64,000 nt of DNA from CATQHB01 sp965262595 (GCA_965262595.1 OZ253548.1:2046001-2110000); one strand, 5' to 3'. Counted from the stretch's first letter, positions 31,565 through 39,907 are shown. Notes: generated by a model from the letters alone, not told the origin. Numbers and translations are program-made.

Positions 31565-33929
31565 TACGGAGCCTGGCGGAGCGCCCCTTGCCATCCTCAA
31601 ATCCCACTTCGGCTACGACAACTTCCTACCGCTGCAGGAAGAGATAATCGGCAACGTGCTGGCCCGCCGGGATAGCCTGGTGCTGATGCCCACCGGCGGC
31701 GGAAAGTCCCTGTGCTACCAGTTGCCCGCCCTGATCTTTACCGGGCTGACCCTGGTTATCTCGCCCTTGATTGCCCTGATGAAAGACCAGGTGGACGCCT
31801 TGAACGCTAACGGCATCCCCGCCCGGTTCATCAACAGCTCCCTGCCGGCGGTGGAAATAGAGCAGGTGCAGCAACAGGTCCGGCAGGGGCGGGTCAAGAT
31901 ACTCTACGTGGCCCCGGAGCGGTTGGCTTTTGCCGGGTTCCGCCATTTCCTCCGCGGACTGGACCTCAGCCTGATCGCCATCGACGAAGCCCACTGCATC
32001 TCCGAATGGGGCCACGAGTTTCGCCCGGAGTACCGCAACCTGCGGCAGCTAAGGCAGGACTTTCCGGCGACGCCGGTAATTGCCCTGACCGCCACCGCCA
32101 CTGAACGAGTGCGGGAAGACATCATCCACCAAATTGACCTGCAACAAGGTCAGGTTTTCCTGTCCAGCTTCAACCGGGCCAACCTCAGCTATTCGGTCCA
32201 CCCCAAGGAAAGCCCCTGGGGCCTGCTGCTGGGGCTGCTGCAACAACACCGGAACCAGTCCACCATCATTTACTGCTTTTCCCGCCGGGAAACCGAAGAG
32301 CTGGCCGAGGACCTGAACGCCCGGGGCCTGTCGGCCCGCCCCTACCATGCCGGGCTGGATGGCCAGATACGCAGCAAAACTCAGGAGGACTTCATCCGCG
32401 ACCGGGTGCCCATCATCGTCGCAACTATCGCCTTCGGCATGGGCATCGACAAGCCGGATATTCGCCTGATAGTTCACTACAGCCTGCCCAAGTCGCTGGA
32501 GGGCTATTACCAGGAAACGGGCCGCGCCGGAAGGGACGGGCTGCCCAGCGAATGCGTCCTGTTCTATTCCTACGCGGACAAGGCCAAGCAGGATTATTTC
32601 ATCGACCGGATGGAGGATGCGGCGGAGCAGCGCAACACCCGGCAAAAGCTGGGCCAAATGGTGGAATACGCCCGGCTGCCCACCTGCCGCCGCCGGTTCA
32701 TCCTGGAGTACTTCGGAGAGCGGTGGCCGGAGGAGAATTGCGGCAACTGCGACGTTTGCCTGGCGTCGGAGGAAGAGTTTGACTCCACCGAAATCGCCCA
32801 AAAGATACTCTCCACGGTAATCCGCACCGGCCAGCGGTTCGGGGCCAACCATATCGCCCAGGTGCTGACCGGAAGCCGGGAAAAGCGCATCCTGGAACTG
32901 GGTCACGACCAACTGAGTGTGTACGGCATCGCCAGGGATTTCGGACGCAATGAACTTCGGGAAATCATCGGCCACCTGCAAGCTCGGGGGCTGCTGGCCC
33001 GGAACGAAGGGGAGTTTCCCACCCTGGGAGTCACCCCGAAAGGACGGCAGTTTCTCCAGCAGCGCCAAAACCTGACCTTGCCTCGCCCCCGGCAGGCCGA
33101 CGCCGCCGAGGACTCGCCCGAGGGTCGGTCCGGACGCAACGGTTCTACAAGGGTTTCGGCGGGCGTTTCGGCGGGCGTTTCGGCGGCGGCGCTAACCGGC
33201 TACGACGAGGCCATGTTCGAGGAACTGCGGACTTTGCGGAAGCGGCTGGCCGACGCGCAGGATGTCCCGGCCTTTGTGATTTTCGGCGACGTATCGCTGC
33301 GCCACATGGCCGCCGTCTTTCCCCAAAGCCTGGAAAGTTTCTCCCGCATCCCCGGGGTAGGCGCGGCCAAGCTGGAAAAATACGGCGGCCCCTTCCTGGA
33401 GGTTATCCGCAGCTACGCCGATGCCAACGGATTACTAGAGCAAACCACCGCCTTGCCGGGCCGGGATAGACCCAGGGCCCGAGACCGAGATCGAGATCGA
33501 GATCGAGACCGGGATCGAGGCCGGGACCGAGACCGAGATCGAGATCGAGACCGAGAAGGAGATCGAAACCGGGAAGGGGAACGAGAAACTGATAGGCAAC
33601 CGCCCGAGCGGCGTCGAAGGACAACCTACGATGACACCAGAGAGCTGCTATCCCAAAAGCTGACCGTCAGCCAAATAGCCCAGCAACGGAACCTGGCCGA
33701 ACCCACCATCATCGGCCACCTGGAACGCATGGCGGCCCAGGGCGAAACCCTGGAGTTGGAACATCTGCTGCCCGAGGCGGCAAGACTCGAAAAAATGAAG
33801 GCGGCCTTTGACGTCTGCGGCAGCGATTTCCTGGCCCCGGCGCGAGAGTTTCTGGGTAGGGATTATACCTACGATGAATTGCGGCTGGCCCGCCTATACC
33901 TGAGTCAGGACCAATCCCCGCCAGATTAG
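31557..33929 (+). CDS. recQ: ATP-dependent DNA helicase RecQ with RD-rich linker and C-terminal HTH
   Basis: The 790-residue superfamily 2 3'-5' helicase has Walker A 'PTGGGKS' (residues 45-51), DEAH at 143-146, and motif VI 'QETGRAGRDG'. A zinc-binding segment 'CRRRFILEYFGERW...CGNCDVC' (~378-402) and an RQC winged helix ('LGHDQLSVYGIARDFGRNEL') follow, then an HRDC domain (~540-625), a remarkable ~50-residue linker of RDRDR/RDRE repeats (~638-685), and a C-terminal RQC-associated HTH domain ('LSQKLTVSQIAQQRNLAEPT'). It restarts or repairs replication forks. The TTG start lies behind GGGAGGTAG and overlaps the M24 stop. The linker is encoded by GAGATC-type hexamers at 33479-33590. Confidence 0.93.
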   Translation: MGDTEPGGAPLAILKSHFGYDNFLPLQEEIIGNVLARRDSLVLMPTGGGKSLCYQLPALIFTGLTLVISPLIALMKDQVDALNANGIPARFINSSLPAVEIEQVQQQVRQGRVKILYVAPERLAFAGFRHFLRGLDLSLIAIDEAHCISEWGHEFRPEYRNLRQLRQDFPATPVIALTATATERVREDIIHQIDLQQGQVFLSSFNRANLSYSVHPKESPWGLLLGLLQQHRNQSTIIYCFSRRETEELAEDLNARGLSARPYHAGLDGQIRSKTQEDFIRDRVPIIVATIAFGMGIDKPDIRLIVHYSLPKSLEGYYQETGRAGRDGLPSECVLFYSYADKAKQDYFIDRMEDAAEQRNTRQKLGQMVEYARLPTCRRRFILEYFGERWPEENCGNCDVCLASEEEFDSTEIAQKILSTVIRTGQRFGANHIAQVLTGSREKRILELGHDQLSVYGIARDFGRNELREIIGHLQARGLLARNEGEFPTLGVTPKGRQFLQQRQNLTLPRPRQADAAEDSPEGRSGRNGSTRVSAGVSAGVSAAALTGYDEAMFEELRTLRKRLADAQDVPAFVIFGDVSLRHMAAVFPQSLESFSRIPGVGAAKLEKYGGPFLEVIRSYADANGLLEQTTALPGRDRPRARDRDRDRDRDRDRGRDRDRDRDRDREGDRNREGERETDRQPPERRRRTTYDDTRELLSQKLTVSQIAQQRNLAEPTIIGHLERMAAQGETLELEHLLPEAARLEKMKAAFDVCGSDFLAPAREFLGRDYTYDELRLARLYLSQDQSPPD
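33479..33590. repeat. GAGATC/GAGACC hexamer tandem repeat in recQ
   Basis: Around 17 imperfect copies of GA(G/T)A(T/C)CGA-type hexamers encode alternating Arg-Asp. The 6-bp unit preserves frame, and it probably varies in length between strains. Confidence 0.88.
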
Positions 33930-34130
33930 CATTGACTTGGCCCGGCTGCCCAGTACCAGCGGCAGCCCGGTGCACTACCGCCGCAGCTATTACCCCGCCA
34001 CGTATGCACTACCGCACTACCCCACTACCCCACTATTGCCAAACGCCGGAAAGACGATTTCCGGGGACTCTACCACACAAATGCAATTGTCCTGAGTAGC
34101 CGCCGAGGGTCGCTCGAAAGACCTTGCCAG

Positions 34131-34217
34131 GGAACCTCTGAATAAGTCCGTGACCTGAGTGCTTGTCCCTACCCGTCGTTCCTGCGCAGGAACGACGGGG
34201 TGAAGGCGCAGGCGTTG
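34131..34217 (+). mobile_element. MITE copy C (truncated, ~87 bp)
   Basis: The left terminal sequence GGAACCTCTGAATAAGTCCG is intact, but it is preceded by AG instead of TA. The interior is reduced to TCGTTCCTGCGCAGGAACGA. The right terminal repeat is missing. Confidence 0.7.
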
Positions 34218-34218
34218 C

Positions 34219-34247
34219 TTGTCGCCGGTCCCTATCCCGGTTACAAT
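34219..34247 (+). promoter_or_regulatory. predicted promoter of the LLM oxidoreductase gene
   Basis: TTGTCG (34219-34224) and TACAAT (34242-34247) are 17 bp apart and 40 bp upstream of the ATG at 34287. The -35 box directly abuts the truncated end of MITE C. Confidence 0.45.
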
Positions 34248-34286
34248 GGCCGCAAATCGCGCTATTAACCAAGCTGGAGATGACTT

Positions 34287-35435
34287 ATGAAATTTGGCCT
34301 GGCCTATGAAATGCAGCGTCCTACCCTGGACGACCATGCAGTGGTGGAGGAAACCATTGAACAGTGCGTCCTGGCCGACGAGATGGGTTTCGACTATGTA
34401 TGGTTCGTGGAGCATCACTTCCTCACCACTTTTTCCTCGTCTCCTTGTCCGGAGGTCATTTTCGGCGCGCTCAGCCGCCTGACCAAGAACATCCGGCTGG
34501 GCTTTGGCGTGGTCATCCTGCCCTACCATCATCCGGTTCGGGTGGCCGAGCGGGTGGCGATGGTGGACCAACTATCCCACGGGCGGGTGGATTTCGGCAC
34601 CGGCCGTTCCGCCCCTTACGAGCAGACAGGAATGGGCATTGACCCACGGGACACCCGGGATATGTGGGAGGAATCCCTGTCCATGATTCCCCAGATATGG
34701 GGGTCGGAAACCTTTGAGTGGAACGGCCGGTTCTGGAACGTTCCGCCCCGGAAGGTGCTGCCCAAGCCCTATCAAAAGCCGCACCCGCCCATCTGGGTGG
34801 CGGCCCTGCAGCCGACTACCTACCAAATGGCGGCGCAGAAGGGCATCGGCGTAATGGCCCTGGGAGTTACCGCGCCGGCGGTGCTGGAACCGCACATTCA
34901 GGAGTACCGAGCCACCATCAAGGAAGCCGATCCGGTGGGCGCCTTTACCAACAATCAGTGGCTCAGTTCCATTTTCGGTTACTGCGGCGAGGACAACCGG
35001 GAGGCGCGGGACCTGTGCGCCAATTCGCTCAAGACTTTCTTCGGCCCCGGCCGTCCCTACGTTCAGGACCAGAAGGACATCTATGCCCGGCTGTTGGAGC
35101 AGTGGGGCGGCATTCCGGAGCATCTGGTGCATAACTTCTCCCGCTACATTGACGTCAAAGAGGTCACCGAGGAAGGAGCGGCGAGCCAGTTTGACCTGTC
35201 CGGCGGCAGCGCCCTGGCGCAGAAGATTTGGGAGGAAGTGGACTCCGACACCCTGGCCGATCGGGGAGTTATCGTAGCCGGTGACCCGGAAAGCTGCATC
35301 AACGCGGTAAAGCTGCACGAAGCCACCGGGGTTGACCAGGTACAGTTTCTGATGGCCACCGAGACGATCGACCACGAACACGTAATGAAGTCCATTGAGC
35401 TGTTCGGCAAGCACGTAATTCCGGCGTTCCGGTAG
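34287..35435 (+). CDS. LLM class (luciferase-like) flavin-dependent oxidoreductase
   Basis: The 382-residue TIM-barrel flavoprotein starts 'MKFGLAYEMQRPTLDDHAVV'. 'YVWFVEHHFLTTFSSSPCPE' carries the His pair characteristic of bacterial-luciferase-like monooxygenases. 'IRLGFGVVILPYHHPVRVAE', 'SHGRVDFGTGRSAPYEQTGM' and 'PHPPIWVAALQPTTYQMAA' follow. It uses reduced FMN (or F420) and probably oxygen to oxidise an unknown organic substrate. Large families of such paralogues are typical of SAR202-type Chloroflexota. A second paralogue lies on the other side of a small accessory island at 37317-38405. The ATG follows GGAG with 7 nt spacing. Confidence 0.9.
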   Translation: MKFGLAYEMQRPTLDDHAVVEETIEQCVLADEMGFDYVWFVEHHFLTTFSSSPCPEVIFGALSRLTKNIRLGFGVVILPYHHPVRVAERVAMVDQLSHGRVDFGTGRSAPYEQTGMGIDPRDTRDMWEESLSMIPQIWGSETFEWNGRFWNVPPRKVLPKPYQKPHPPIWVAALQPTTYQMAAQKGIGVMALGVTAPAVLEPHIQEYRATIKEADPVGAFTNNQWLSSIFGYCGEDNREARDLCANSLKTFFGPGRPYVQDQKDIYARLLEQWGGIPEHLVHNFSRYIDVKEVTEEGAASQFDLSGGSALAQKIWEEVDSDTLADRGVIVAGDPESCINAVKLHEATGVDQVQFLMATETIDHEHVMKSIELFGKHVIPAFR

Positions 35436-35566
35436 GGGGACGACGGAGATAATTGACCGGGGCAAGCATTGCCCTAGCCGGGCCGTACGCCCTTTGGCCT
35501 GTCATTGTAGTTGTGCCCGGTTTTGATATACGTACAGGGGTAATCAATGAAGGTGAGGAGTTAATT

Positions 35567-36469
35567 ATGAACGTTTCGACTATCCTTGACGACATCAACA
35601 GGGGGAAACTCGCCCTGCCTCTGTTCCAGCGCGGGTATGTTTGGACTGGAAAGGATGTCAAGAAGTTGATGCGCTCGCTGTACCTCGGCTATCCGGTTGG
35701 TGGCCTGTTGCTATGGGGAACTACTGCGGATAACGCAGAAATCCGCTCCAGTGGACCAACGCTAGACTCCGGAGCCATAGAATTGTTGCTGGATGGGCAA
35801 CAAAGGATGACCACCTTATACGGGATAATTCGGGGCGCGCCGCCGACGTTTTTTGAAGGCGACCCCAAAGCGTTCACTGGCCTGTTTGGTAACTGCGCGT
35901 TTCAGACGCGCAATACGAACCAAGCAATTCGAGACCGGGCTCCGAAAGATTATATGCCGGAAATTACCGAAAACCGTCCGGGAGCATTAGAGTCTCAATG
36001 GGTCCCGAATTGTCCTGAATTGTGGAAGGTGGAAAACTACCAAGAGTTCTTGGCAGAACGTCGTCGATTGCTGGCAGAAGCAGCCAACGAAATCCTGGAG
36101 TTCCTGCGAACCGGAAATTTGCCGTCCGCCAAGGGCGGAGCGATGTTGGGCAGTTCGGAAAATGACGAAGAGGCTGCGATTTTGGATGAATTCAATCGTT
36201 TCGTAGTAAATGCCGGCTTGGCCGAAGGTTCCACCGGCTATGAAATCGTTGATGAGAATAACGGTGCGCTCATCGCACTGCTCGACTTGGCATGGCCGAA
36301 CGGCTTGCAGGATGGTTTTAGCGAGCGGGTAGCAGTGCTGATTAACGAGGGAGCTTCGGCTCGCATAGCGGCCAACAATGCTGGCTTCTCCAGTATATTC
36401 ACTAACCTGGAGGAATTCCAACATTACGTGCGGAGGGAAATTCTCGGGGAAGATGCTGAAGGGGCATAG
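35567..36469 (+). CDS. DUF262 (GmrSD N-terminal-like) protein
   Basis: ATG at 35567 behind GGTGAGGAG gives 300 residues. The N-terminal third is DUF262/ParB-like: 'ALPLFQRGYVWTGKDVKKLM' and 'ELLLDGQQRMTTLYGI' provide the QRxYVW and DGQQR motifs that bind nucleotide in GmrSD-type enzymes. The rest is not recognised and has no DUF1524 HNH nuclease domain. The C-terminus ('RIAANNAGFSSIFTNLEEFQ') looks like a small helical domain. DUF262 proteins often act in anti-phage defence. The gene lies beside VapBC in a lower-GC patch between two LLM oxidoreductase genes, which suggests horizontal acquisition. Confidence 0.82.
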   Translation: MNVSTILDDINRGKLALPLFQRGYVWTGKDVKKLMRSLYLGYPVGGLLLWGTTADNAEIRSSGPTLDSGAIELLLDGQQRMTTLYGIIRGAPPTFFEGDPKAFTGLFGNCAFQTRNTNQAIRDRAPKDYMPEITENRPGALESQWVPNCPELWKVENYQEFLAERRRLLAEAANEILEFLRTGNLPSAKGGAMLGSSENDEEAAILDEFNRFVVNAGLAEGSTGYEIVDENNGALIALLDLAWPNGLQDGFSERVAVLINEGASARIAANNAGFSSIFTNLEEFQHYVRREILGEDAEGA

Positions 36470-36490
36470 AAAACGAGGGAGAAGATCTCC

Positions 36491-36940
36491 TTAACCCGTC
36501 GTATTTATAGAGTGACTGCCAACCCAACGAACCCAGGGAGCGGCAGACTCCACCGCTCTCAAGAACATTCTGTCATCGGTCCAAAACTCGGCATCCGTCA
36601 TCCTAGCCAGAACCGCGTACATACTGTCGTAGGCGTGGCGCAACCCCTGTTCTCGAGAAAATATCAGGCCTTCCTGATAAACTTCCGGCACTGACACCAA
36701 GGAAATTGGAAGGGCCATTAACCGTTGAACGGCGCGGTCGGCCTCGGACGCGGTCAGATTTCCCTGATGTTCTTGCTGGCGAATCGCGTTGGTTACTTCG
36801 CTCAGCAGATGGGCCGGGCCGACTATAGAACGTCCGACTGCCAAGCTATTGGAAACGAGCGACAGAGCTTGTTCGGAGAACTCTTCCTCAATGTATAGCT
36901 TCACCAGTACGCTTGCATCTACCACCACGGCATGGTGCAT
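36491..36940 (-). CDS. vapC: PIN-domain ribonuclease toxin (VapC-like)
   Basis: The 149-residue PIN domain has the acidic residues in order: 'VVVDASVLVKLYIEEE' (first Asp), 'LLSEVTNAIRQQE' (Glu), 'RHAYDSMYAVLARM' (Asp) and 'DAEFWTDDRMF' (Asp pair). VapC toxins cleave tRNA or rRNA when released from their antitoxin. It lies 7 bp downstream of the small antitoxin-like ORF. The stop is close to, and convergent with, the DUF262 gene. The symbol follows family usage; specificity is unknown. Confidence 0.88.
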   Translation of the reverse strand: MHHAVVVDASVLVKLYIEEEFSEQALSLVSNSLAVGRSIVGPAHLLSEVTNAIRQQEHQGNLTASEADRAVQRLMALPISLVSVPEVYQEGLIFSREQGLRHAYDSMYAVLARMTDAEFWTDDRMFLRAVESAAPWVRWVGSHSINTTG

Positions 36941-36947
36941 AAGGGTT

Positions 36948-37133
36948 CTAACCTTCCTCTCTCGCTTCCCTAATTAACTTCCAAGACGAGGGAACCGGCC
37001 TACCCTCTCTGCGCTTGAGAATCTCTTGACGGAGCTTCTTGCCTTCCTCAAGAGACTTGAGCGCGCGCACTTTCTCTTCCTCGTTTAGCGGCTCAATCTC
37101 TATTTTGGTTTTTTCCGGCGGCCATTTCATCAT
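36948..37133 (-). CDS. VapB-like antitoxin of the PIN toxin
   Basis: ATG at 37133, with GGAGAG 7 nt upstream, gives 61 residues rich in charged helix-forming residues ('EPLNEEEKVRALKSLEEGKK'). It ends 'PSSWKLIREAREEG', a tail typical of short antitoxins that wrap the PIN active site. No N-terminal ribbon-helix-helix or AbrB domain is obvious; the DNA-binding part may be the short basic N-terminus. Earlier ATGs (37148, 37223) are less well placed. It is called an antitoxin mainly by its position 7 bp upstream of vapC. Confidence 0.7.
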   Translation of the reverse strand: MMKWPPEKTKIEIEPLNEEEKVRALKSLEEGKKLRQEILKRREGRPVPSSWKLIREAREEG

Positions 37134-37262
37134 AAGGTTACTCTCCATGCACACCCCGGATGCCGGGGCGTATTTTGCCAAGTAAGTATTCACCTGAGGT
37201 ATTGTGAGGCTACCCGCCCGCACCGGTCAACACCCGCGGGTCAGCAGCCGGCGCCATCCCGT

Positions 37263-37287
37263 CCTTCGACAAGCTCAGGATGAGCGG
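37263..37287. repeat. REP-like palindromic motif
   Basis: CCTTCGACAAGCTCAGGATG followed by AGCGG, a member of the same intergenic repeat family as 29077-29100. It lies between the antitoxin gene and the LLM gene end. Confidence 0.7.
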
Positions 37288-37316
37288 GGTGTGTTTGCCT
37301 TTCGCTTGAGCCGCCC

Positions 37317-38405
37317 TTAATCCCCCTGCAAATCCGACACCCGAGGCCCTACTTCCTCCATCAGCAGTTGCAGGCATTCGTGCTCCCATTCCGGGTCGTC
37401 CGGGTCCTGAGTGATGGCTAACAGGTGACCAAAGCCGCCGGACTGCTCGTAGAGGTCGCGGATACGGTCGGCGCACTGCTGCGGGTCGCCCACAATCCAG
37501 ATATTTTCCATCATGTAGTCCACGTCCACCGCCTCATCCGACATCTCCGGATCAATTTTGGTGGATTGCAGCAGGCCGGAACCCTGGCGGTTGGGGCGTT
37601 GGTGCTGCACATAGTTGCGGCCCAGCACGGCGCGGGCGCGCTCTCGGGCCAGCTCCGGAGTACGGGCAACGAACACATCCCGGCCAACGCGCCAATCCCG
37701 GCGGCTGCATTCCTTGCCGGCGCTGGCCGCCCCTTCCTCCACCACTTCCCAATGGTCGCGCAGGTACTGGGGAGCCAGGTTGGAACTGCTCATTGGTATC
37801 CAGCCCCGTTCTCCGGCCACCCGGATGGAGCTGGAACCCAGGGAGGTAGCCGCCACGCCGATGGGCGGATGGGGCTGCTGGTAGGGCTTCATGTGCAATC
37901 CCCGCTCCATCACCGGGTCCAATTCCGGAGCGTCCACCTGGAAATACTTGCCGTGGTAGCTGAACTTGCCCTCGGCGGCCCAGATTTTCAGGATCAGGTC
38001 CAGAGCCTCCGCCGACTTGTCCCGCACGTCTATTCCGGTCTCCGGCCCCATGCCGAACAGGGCCAGGTCGGAGGGGATGGCGCGGTGGCCGATGCCCCAG
38101 TAGAGACGCCCCCGGGACAGGTGGTCCAGCATGGCGATGCGGTGGGCCACTTCCACCGGATTGTGGATCGCCAGCAGGGTCACGCCGGTAGCCAGCTTAA
38201 TCCGGTTGGTCAGGGCCAGGGCCTTGGCGATTAGCAGGTCGGGGCAGGGAGCGTTCTCCCATCGCTCGGTGATATGCTCACCGATCCAGGCTTCGTGATA
38301 GCCCAGCCGGTCGGCCTCCACAATCAAGGCAATGTCCCGATCATAAGAATCGGCGTAGGAACGGTAAGGCGGATGCAGCGGCATCATAAATAGTCCAAAT
38401 TCCAT
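37317..38405 (-). CDS. LLM class (luciferase-like) flavin-dependent oxidoreductase
   Basis: The 362-residue protein starts 'MEFGLFMMPLHPPYRSYADS' and has 'HEAWIGEHITERWENAPCPD', 'IKLATGVTLLAIHNPVEVAH', 'LSRGRLYWGIGHRAIPSDLA' and 'QPHPPIGVAATSLGSSSIRV'. It is a paralogue, but not a close copy, of the enzyme at 34287-35435. It is a probable FMN-dependent monooxygenase. GGAGG sits 6 nt ahead of the ATG. The upstream region is filled with a 14-bp tandem repeat that may hold or displace the promoter. Substrate unknown. Confidence 0.9.
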   Translation of the reverse strand: MEFGLFMMPLHPPYRSYADSYDRDIALIVEADRLGYHEAWIGEHITERWENAPCPDLLIAKALALTNRIKLATGVTLLAIHNPVEVAHRIAMLDHLSRGRLYWGIGHRAIPSDLALFGMGPETGIDVRDKSAEALDLILKIWAAEGKFSYHGKYFQVDAPELDPVMERGLHMKPYQQPHPPIGVAATSLGSSSIRVAGERGWIPMSSSNLAPQYLRDHWEVVEEGAASAGKECSRRDWRVGRDVFVARTPELARERARAVLGRNYVQHQRPNRQGSGLLQSTKIDPEMSDEAVDVDYMMENIWIVGDPQQCADRIRDLYEQSGGFGHLLAITQDPDDPEWEHECLQLLMEEVGPRVSDLQGD

Positions 38406-38928
38406 AACAAGCCTCCGTCAAGCGTCATTCCGGCCGGTTCGCCGGAACCCAGGTGCCGGAATCCAGGTACCGGAATCCAGGTACCGGAATCCAGGTGCCG
38501 GAATCCAGGTGCCGGAATCCAGGTGCCGGAATCCAGGTAATCGAAATGATTTGCGGTCGAAATGATTTGCGGCCATTGTAATCGGGATAGGGTGCAGGGA
38601 CAAGGCGGGGCAACTCTTACCTGATACCGGACTGCTGCGCCCCTGGGGAGAAAATTGCCAAAACGCTTTGCCGTGAACGCCAGGTCCGATGGAGGGGCAA
38701 GAGAGAGGAGAGGAGAGGAATACCAGGGCAGACACCCTAATCGGCCGGGGACGCTTTCACCCGGTGCCGCCGTCCGGTGCCGCCGTCCGGTGCCGCCGTC
38801 CGAATCGCGCCGTCCGAATCGCGCCGCGCCGGATGAACCAATAAACGCCGGCCTCAGCCTGGCAGCAGATTTGAGGCGGGTTGAGTGAGTTACGCTGGGT
38901 TGGGTGAAGTACGCCGCTGCCAACCTAC
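38406..38928. other. repeat-rich non-coding region
   Basis: It holds the 14-bp array (38441-38538), then GTCGAAATGATTTGCGG x2 (~38536-38574). A CCGTCCGGTGCCG / CCGTCCGAATCGCG array (38760-38830) follows. No reliable ORF is present. Confidence 0.6.
38441..38538. repeat. 7x 14-bp tandem repeat GCCGGAATCCAGGT
   Basis: Seven consecutive 14-mers (GCCGGAATCCAGGT or ACCGGAATCCAGGT; the first has one change), located 36 bp upstream of the LLM gene start. There are no spacers. In the minus frame they read as 'FRHLDSGTWIP', which is not a real protein. Confidence 0.92.
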
Positions 38929-39186
38929 CTACCGAGTCGCCCGTCGCTGCCGACGCCTGACCCACCAGGCTGCTGAGGCCCGCGCCGGGGGCGCAGCCAA
39001 CCGAAGGAATAGCTTGAAAAGAAGTCCAAAGGCAATCGATACATCGGCGCTCAGGCCTCCCCCCTTGGCCTGTTGGCGGCGATGTTCGGCTTCTGCGGCC
39101 CAATACTTTGGATCAGTTGGGGGCATTGGCGGCATTGGTCCCATTGGCCCCATTGGCCCCATTGGCCCCATTGGCATCATTCCCAT
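38929..39186 (-). CDS. small protein with collagen-like GPM repeats
   Basis: ATG at 39186 has an excellent GGGAGG with 7 nt spacing. The 85-residue product starts with 'MGMMPMGPMGPMGPMGPMPP', then has 'PKYWAAEAEHRRQQAKGGG', a hydrophobic stretch 'VSIAFGLLFKLFLRLAA' and a basic tail. The GPM segment is encoded by CCATTGGCC repeats. Similar APM repeats occur in the S18 extension. The good ribosome-binding site argues for expression. No family is recognised and the function is unknown. Confidence 0.45.
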   Translation of the reverse strand: MGMMPMGPMGPMGPMGPMPPMPPTDPKYWAAEAEHRRQQAKGGGLSADVSIAFGLLFKLFLRLAAPPARASAAWWVRRRQRRATR

Positions 39187-39346
39187 AGCTTAACCTCCCT
39201 GAAATCCCCAACCGGCTGCCTGGAGTATCTCGGCTCAACGGTCTATTGTATATGACGCAAAACCCAGGGAATCCCGGGACTCTGTTGTTCAAGGGTGCAG
39301 CGATTCCGGCGATATGAGCGAATAGCGCAGTAATGCGGAGTCCGCT

Positions 39347-39481
39347 TTGTCAGCTTTCATCTACTTCTTGATAATTATGCTCACCCTTCTGGCGCTCATC
39401 GTTGTGCTGGTGGCCCTGGGTTTTGTAATGGTCAAAAGCAGCCGTACGCTCGGACTGCAACCGTGGGTTACGCCACAATAA
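39347..39481 (+). CDS. small membrane peptide (44 aa), paralogue of the next ORF
   Basis: TTG at 39347, with GGAG 7 nt upstream, gives 44 residues that are mostly one transmembrane helix ('LTLLALIVVLVALGFVMVKS') after a short hydrophobic lead, ending 'RTLGLQPWVTPQ'. The helix closely resembles that of the downstream ORF ('VTLLAFSLALVVLGIVMTKS'), which argues that both are real and arose by duplication. It is too short for standard gene calls. Function unknown. Confidence 0.5.
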   Translation: MSAFIYFLIIMLTLLALIVVLVALGFVMVKSSRTLGLQPWVTPQ

Positions 39482-39490
39482 CAGTAATAG

Positions 39491-39724
39491 TTGACGTCGC
39501 TCTCGCCGGACTACTGGCCTTCTCCTTCGGGTGGGCCGTTAATTGTAACCCTTCTGGCGTTCAGCCTTGCACTGGTGGTCCTGGGTATAGTAATGACCAA
39601 AAGCAGGCCTCAGCGGGTAAGTTTTCGCGTATTGGGATATGCGGTAATCGGGATTGGGGTCGCGCTCACCGCCTTGTTGGTCTTTGCTTTCCGGGATTCC
39701 TGGGTGGCGTTCACCAGGGATTAA
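39491..39724 (+). CDS. small two-helix membrane protein (77 aa)
   Basis: TTG at 39491 gives 77 residues: a Pro/Ser-rich N-terminus, transmembrane helix 1 'LIVTLLAFSLALVVLGIVM', a basic loop 'TKSRPQRVSFR' and helix 2 'LGYAVIGIGVALTALLVFAF'. It starts 9 bp after the preceding membrane peptide and shares its helix motif. No known family recognised. The pair lies just upstream of the convergent broken nuclease-like gene. Confidence 0.5.
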   Translation: MTSLSPDYWPSPSGGPLIVTLLAFSLALVVLGIVMTKSRPQRVSFRVLGYAVIGIGVALTALLVFAFRDSWVAFTRD

Positions 39725-39907
39725 TCGTAGGTACCAGGTGGCCCGCCGCAAGGGCAGCAAGAAATTCCGCCAATTTCAGGGATCATCAAAGCCGGGAGGG
39801 GCTTTGAAACCCGCCCGACTTTTCGTTGAGAATATTGCGGAACGCCTCTGTGCCTAGTCCTCAGCCATCTCTGGCACAATGAGGAATCCACTATTTGGTT
39901 CCCGCCT

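Larger units (their letters stand above)
33930..34286. other. intergenic region with CACTACC repeats, MITE C and a promoter
   Basis: GCACTACC/CCCCACTA repeats (34005-34036) are followed by a truncated MITE (34131-34217). The last 70 bp contain a plausible plus-strand promoter for the LLM gene. No gene is seen. Confidence 0.55.

Noticed and set aside
38441..38538. CRISPR-like array upstream of the LLM gene
   Set aside because: Contiguous 14-bp repeats without spacers; a simple tandem repeat.
39491..39724. The two small membrane ORFs as prophage holins
   Set aside because: No lysis, integrase or structural phage genes are nearby; function left open.
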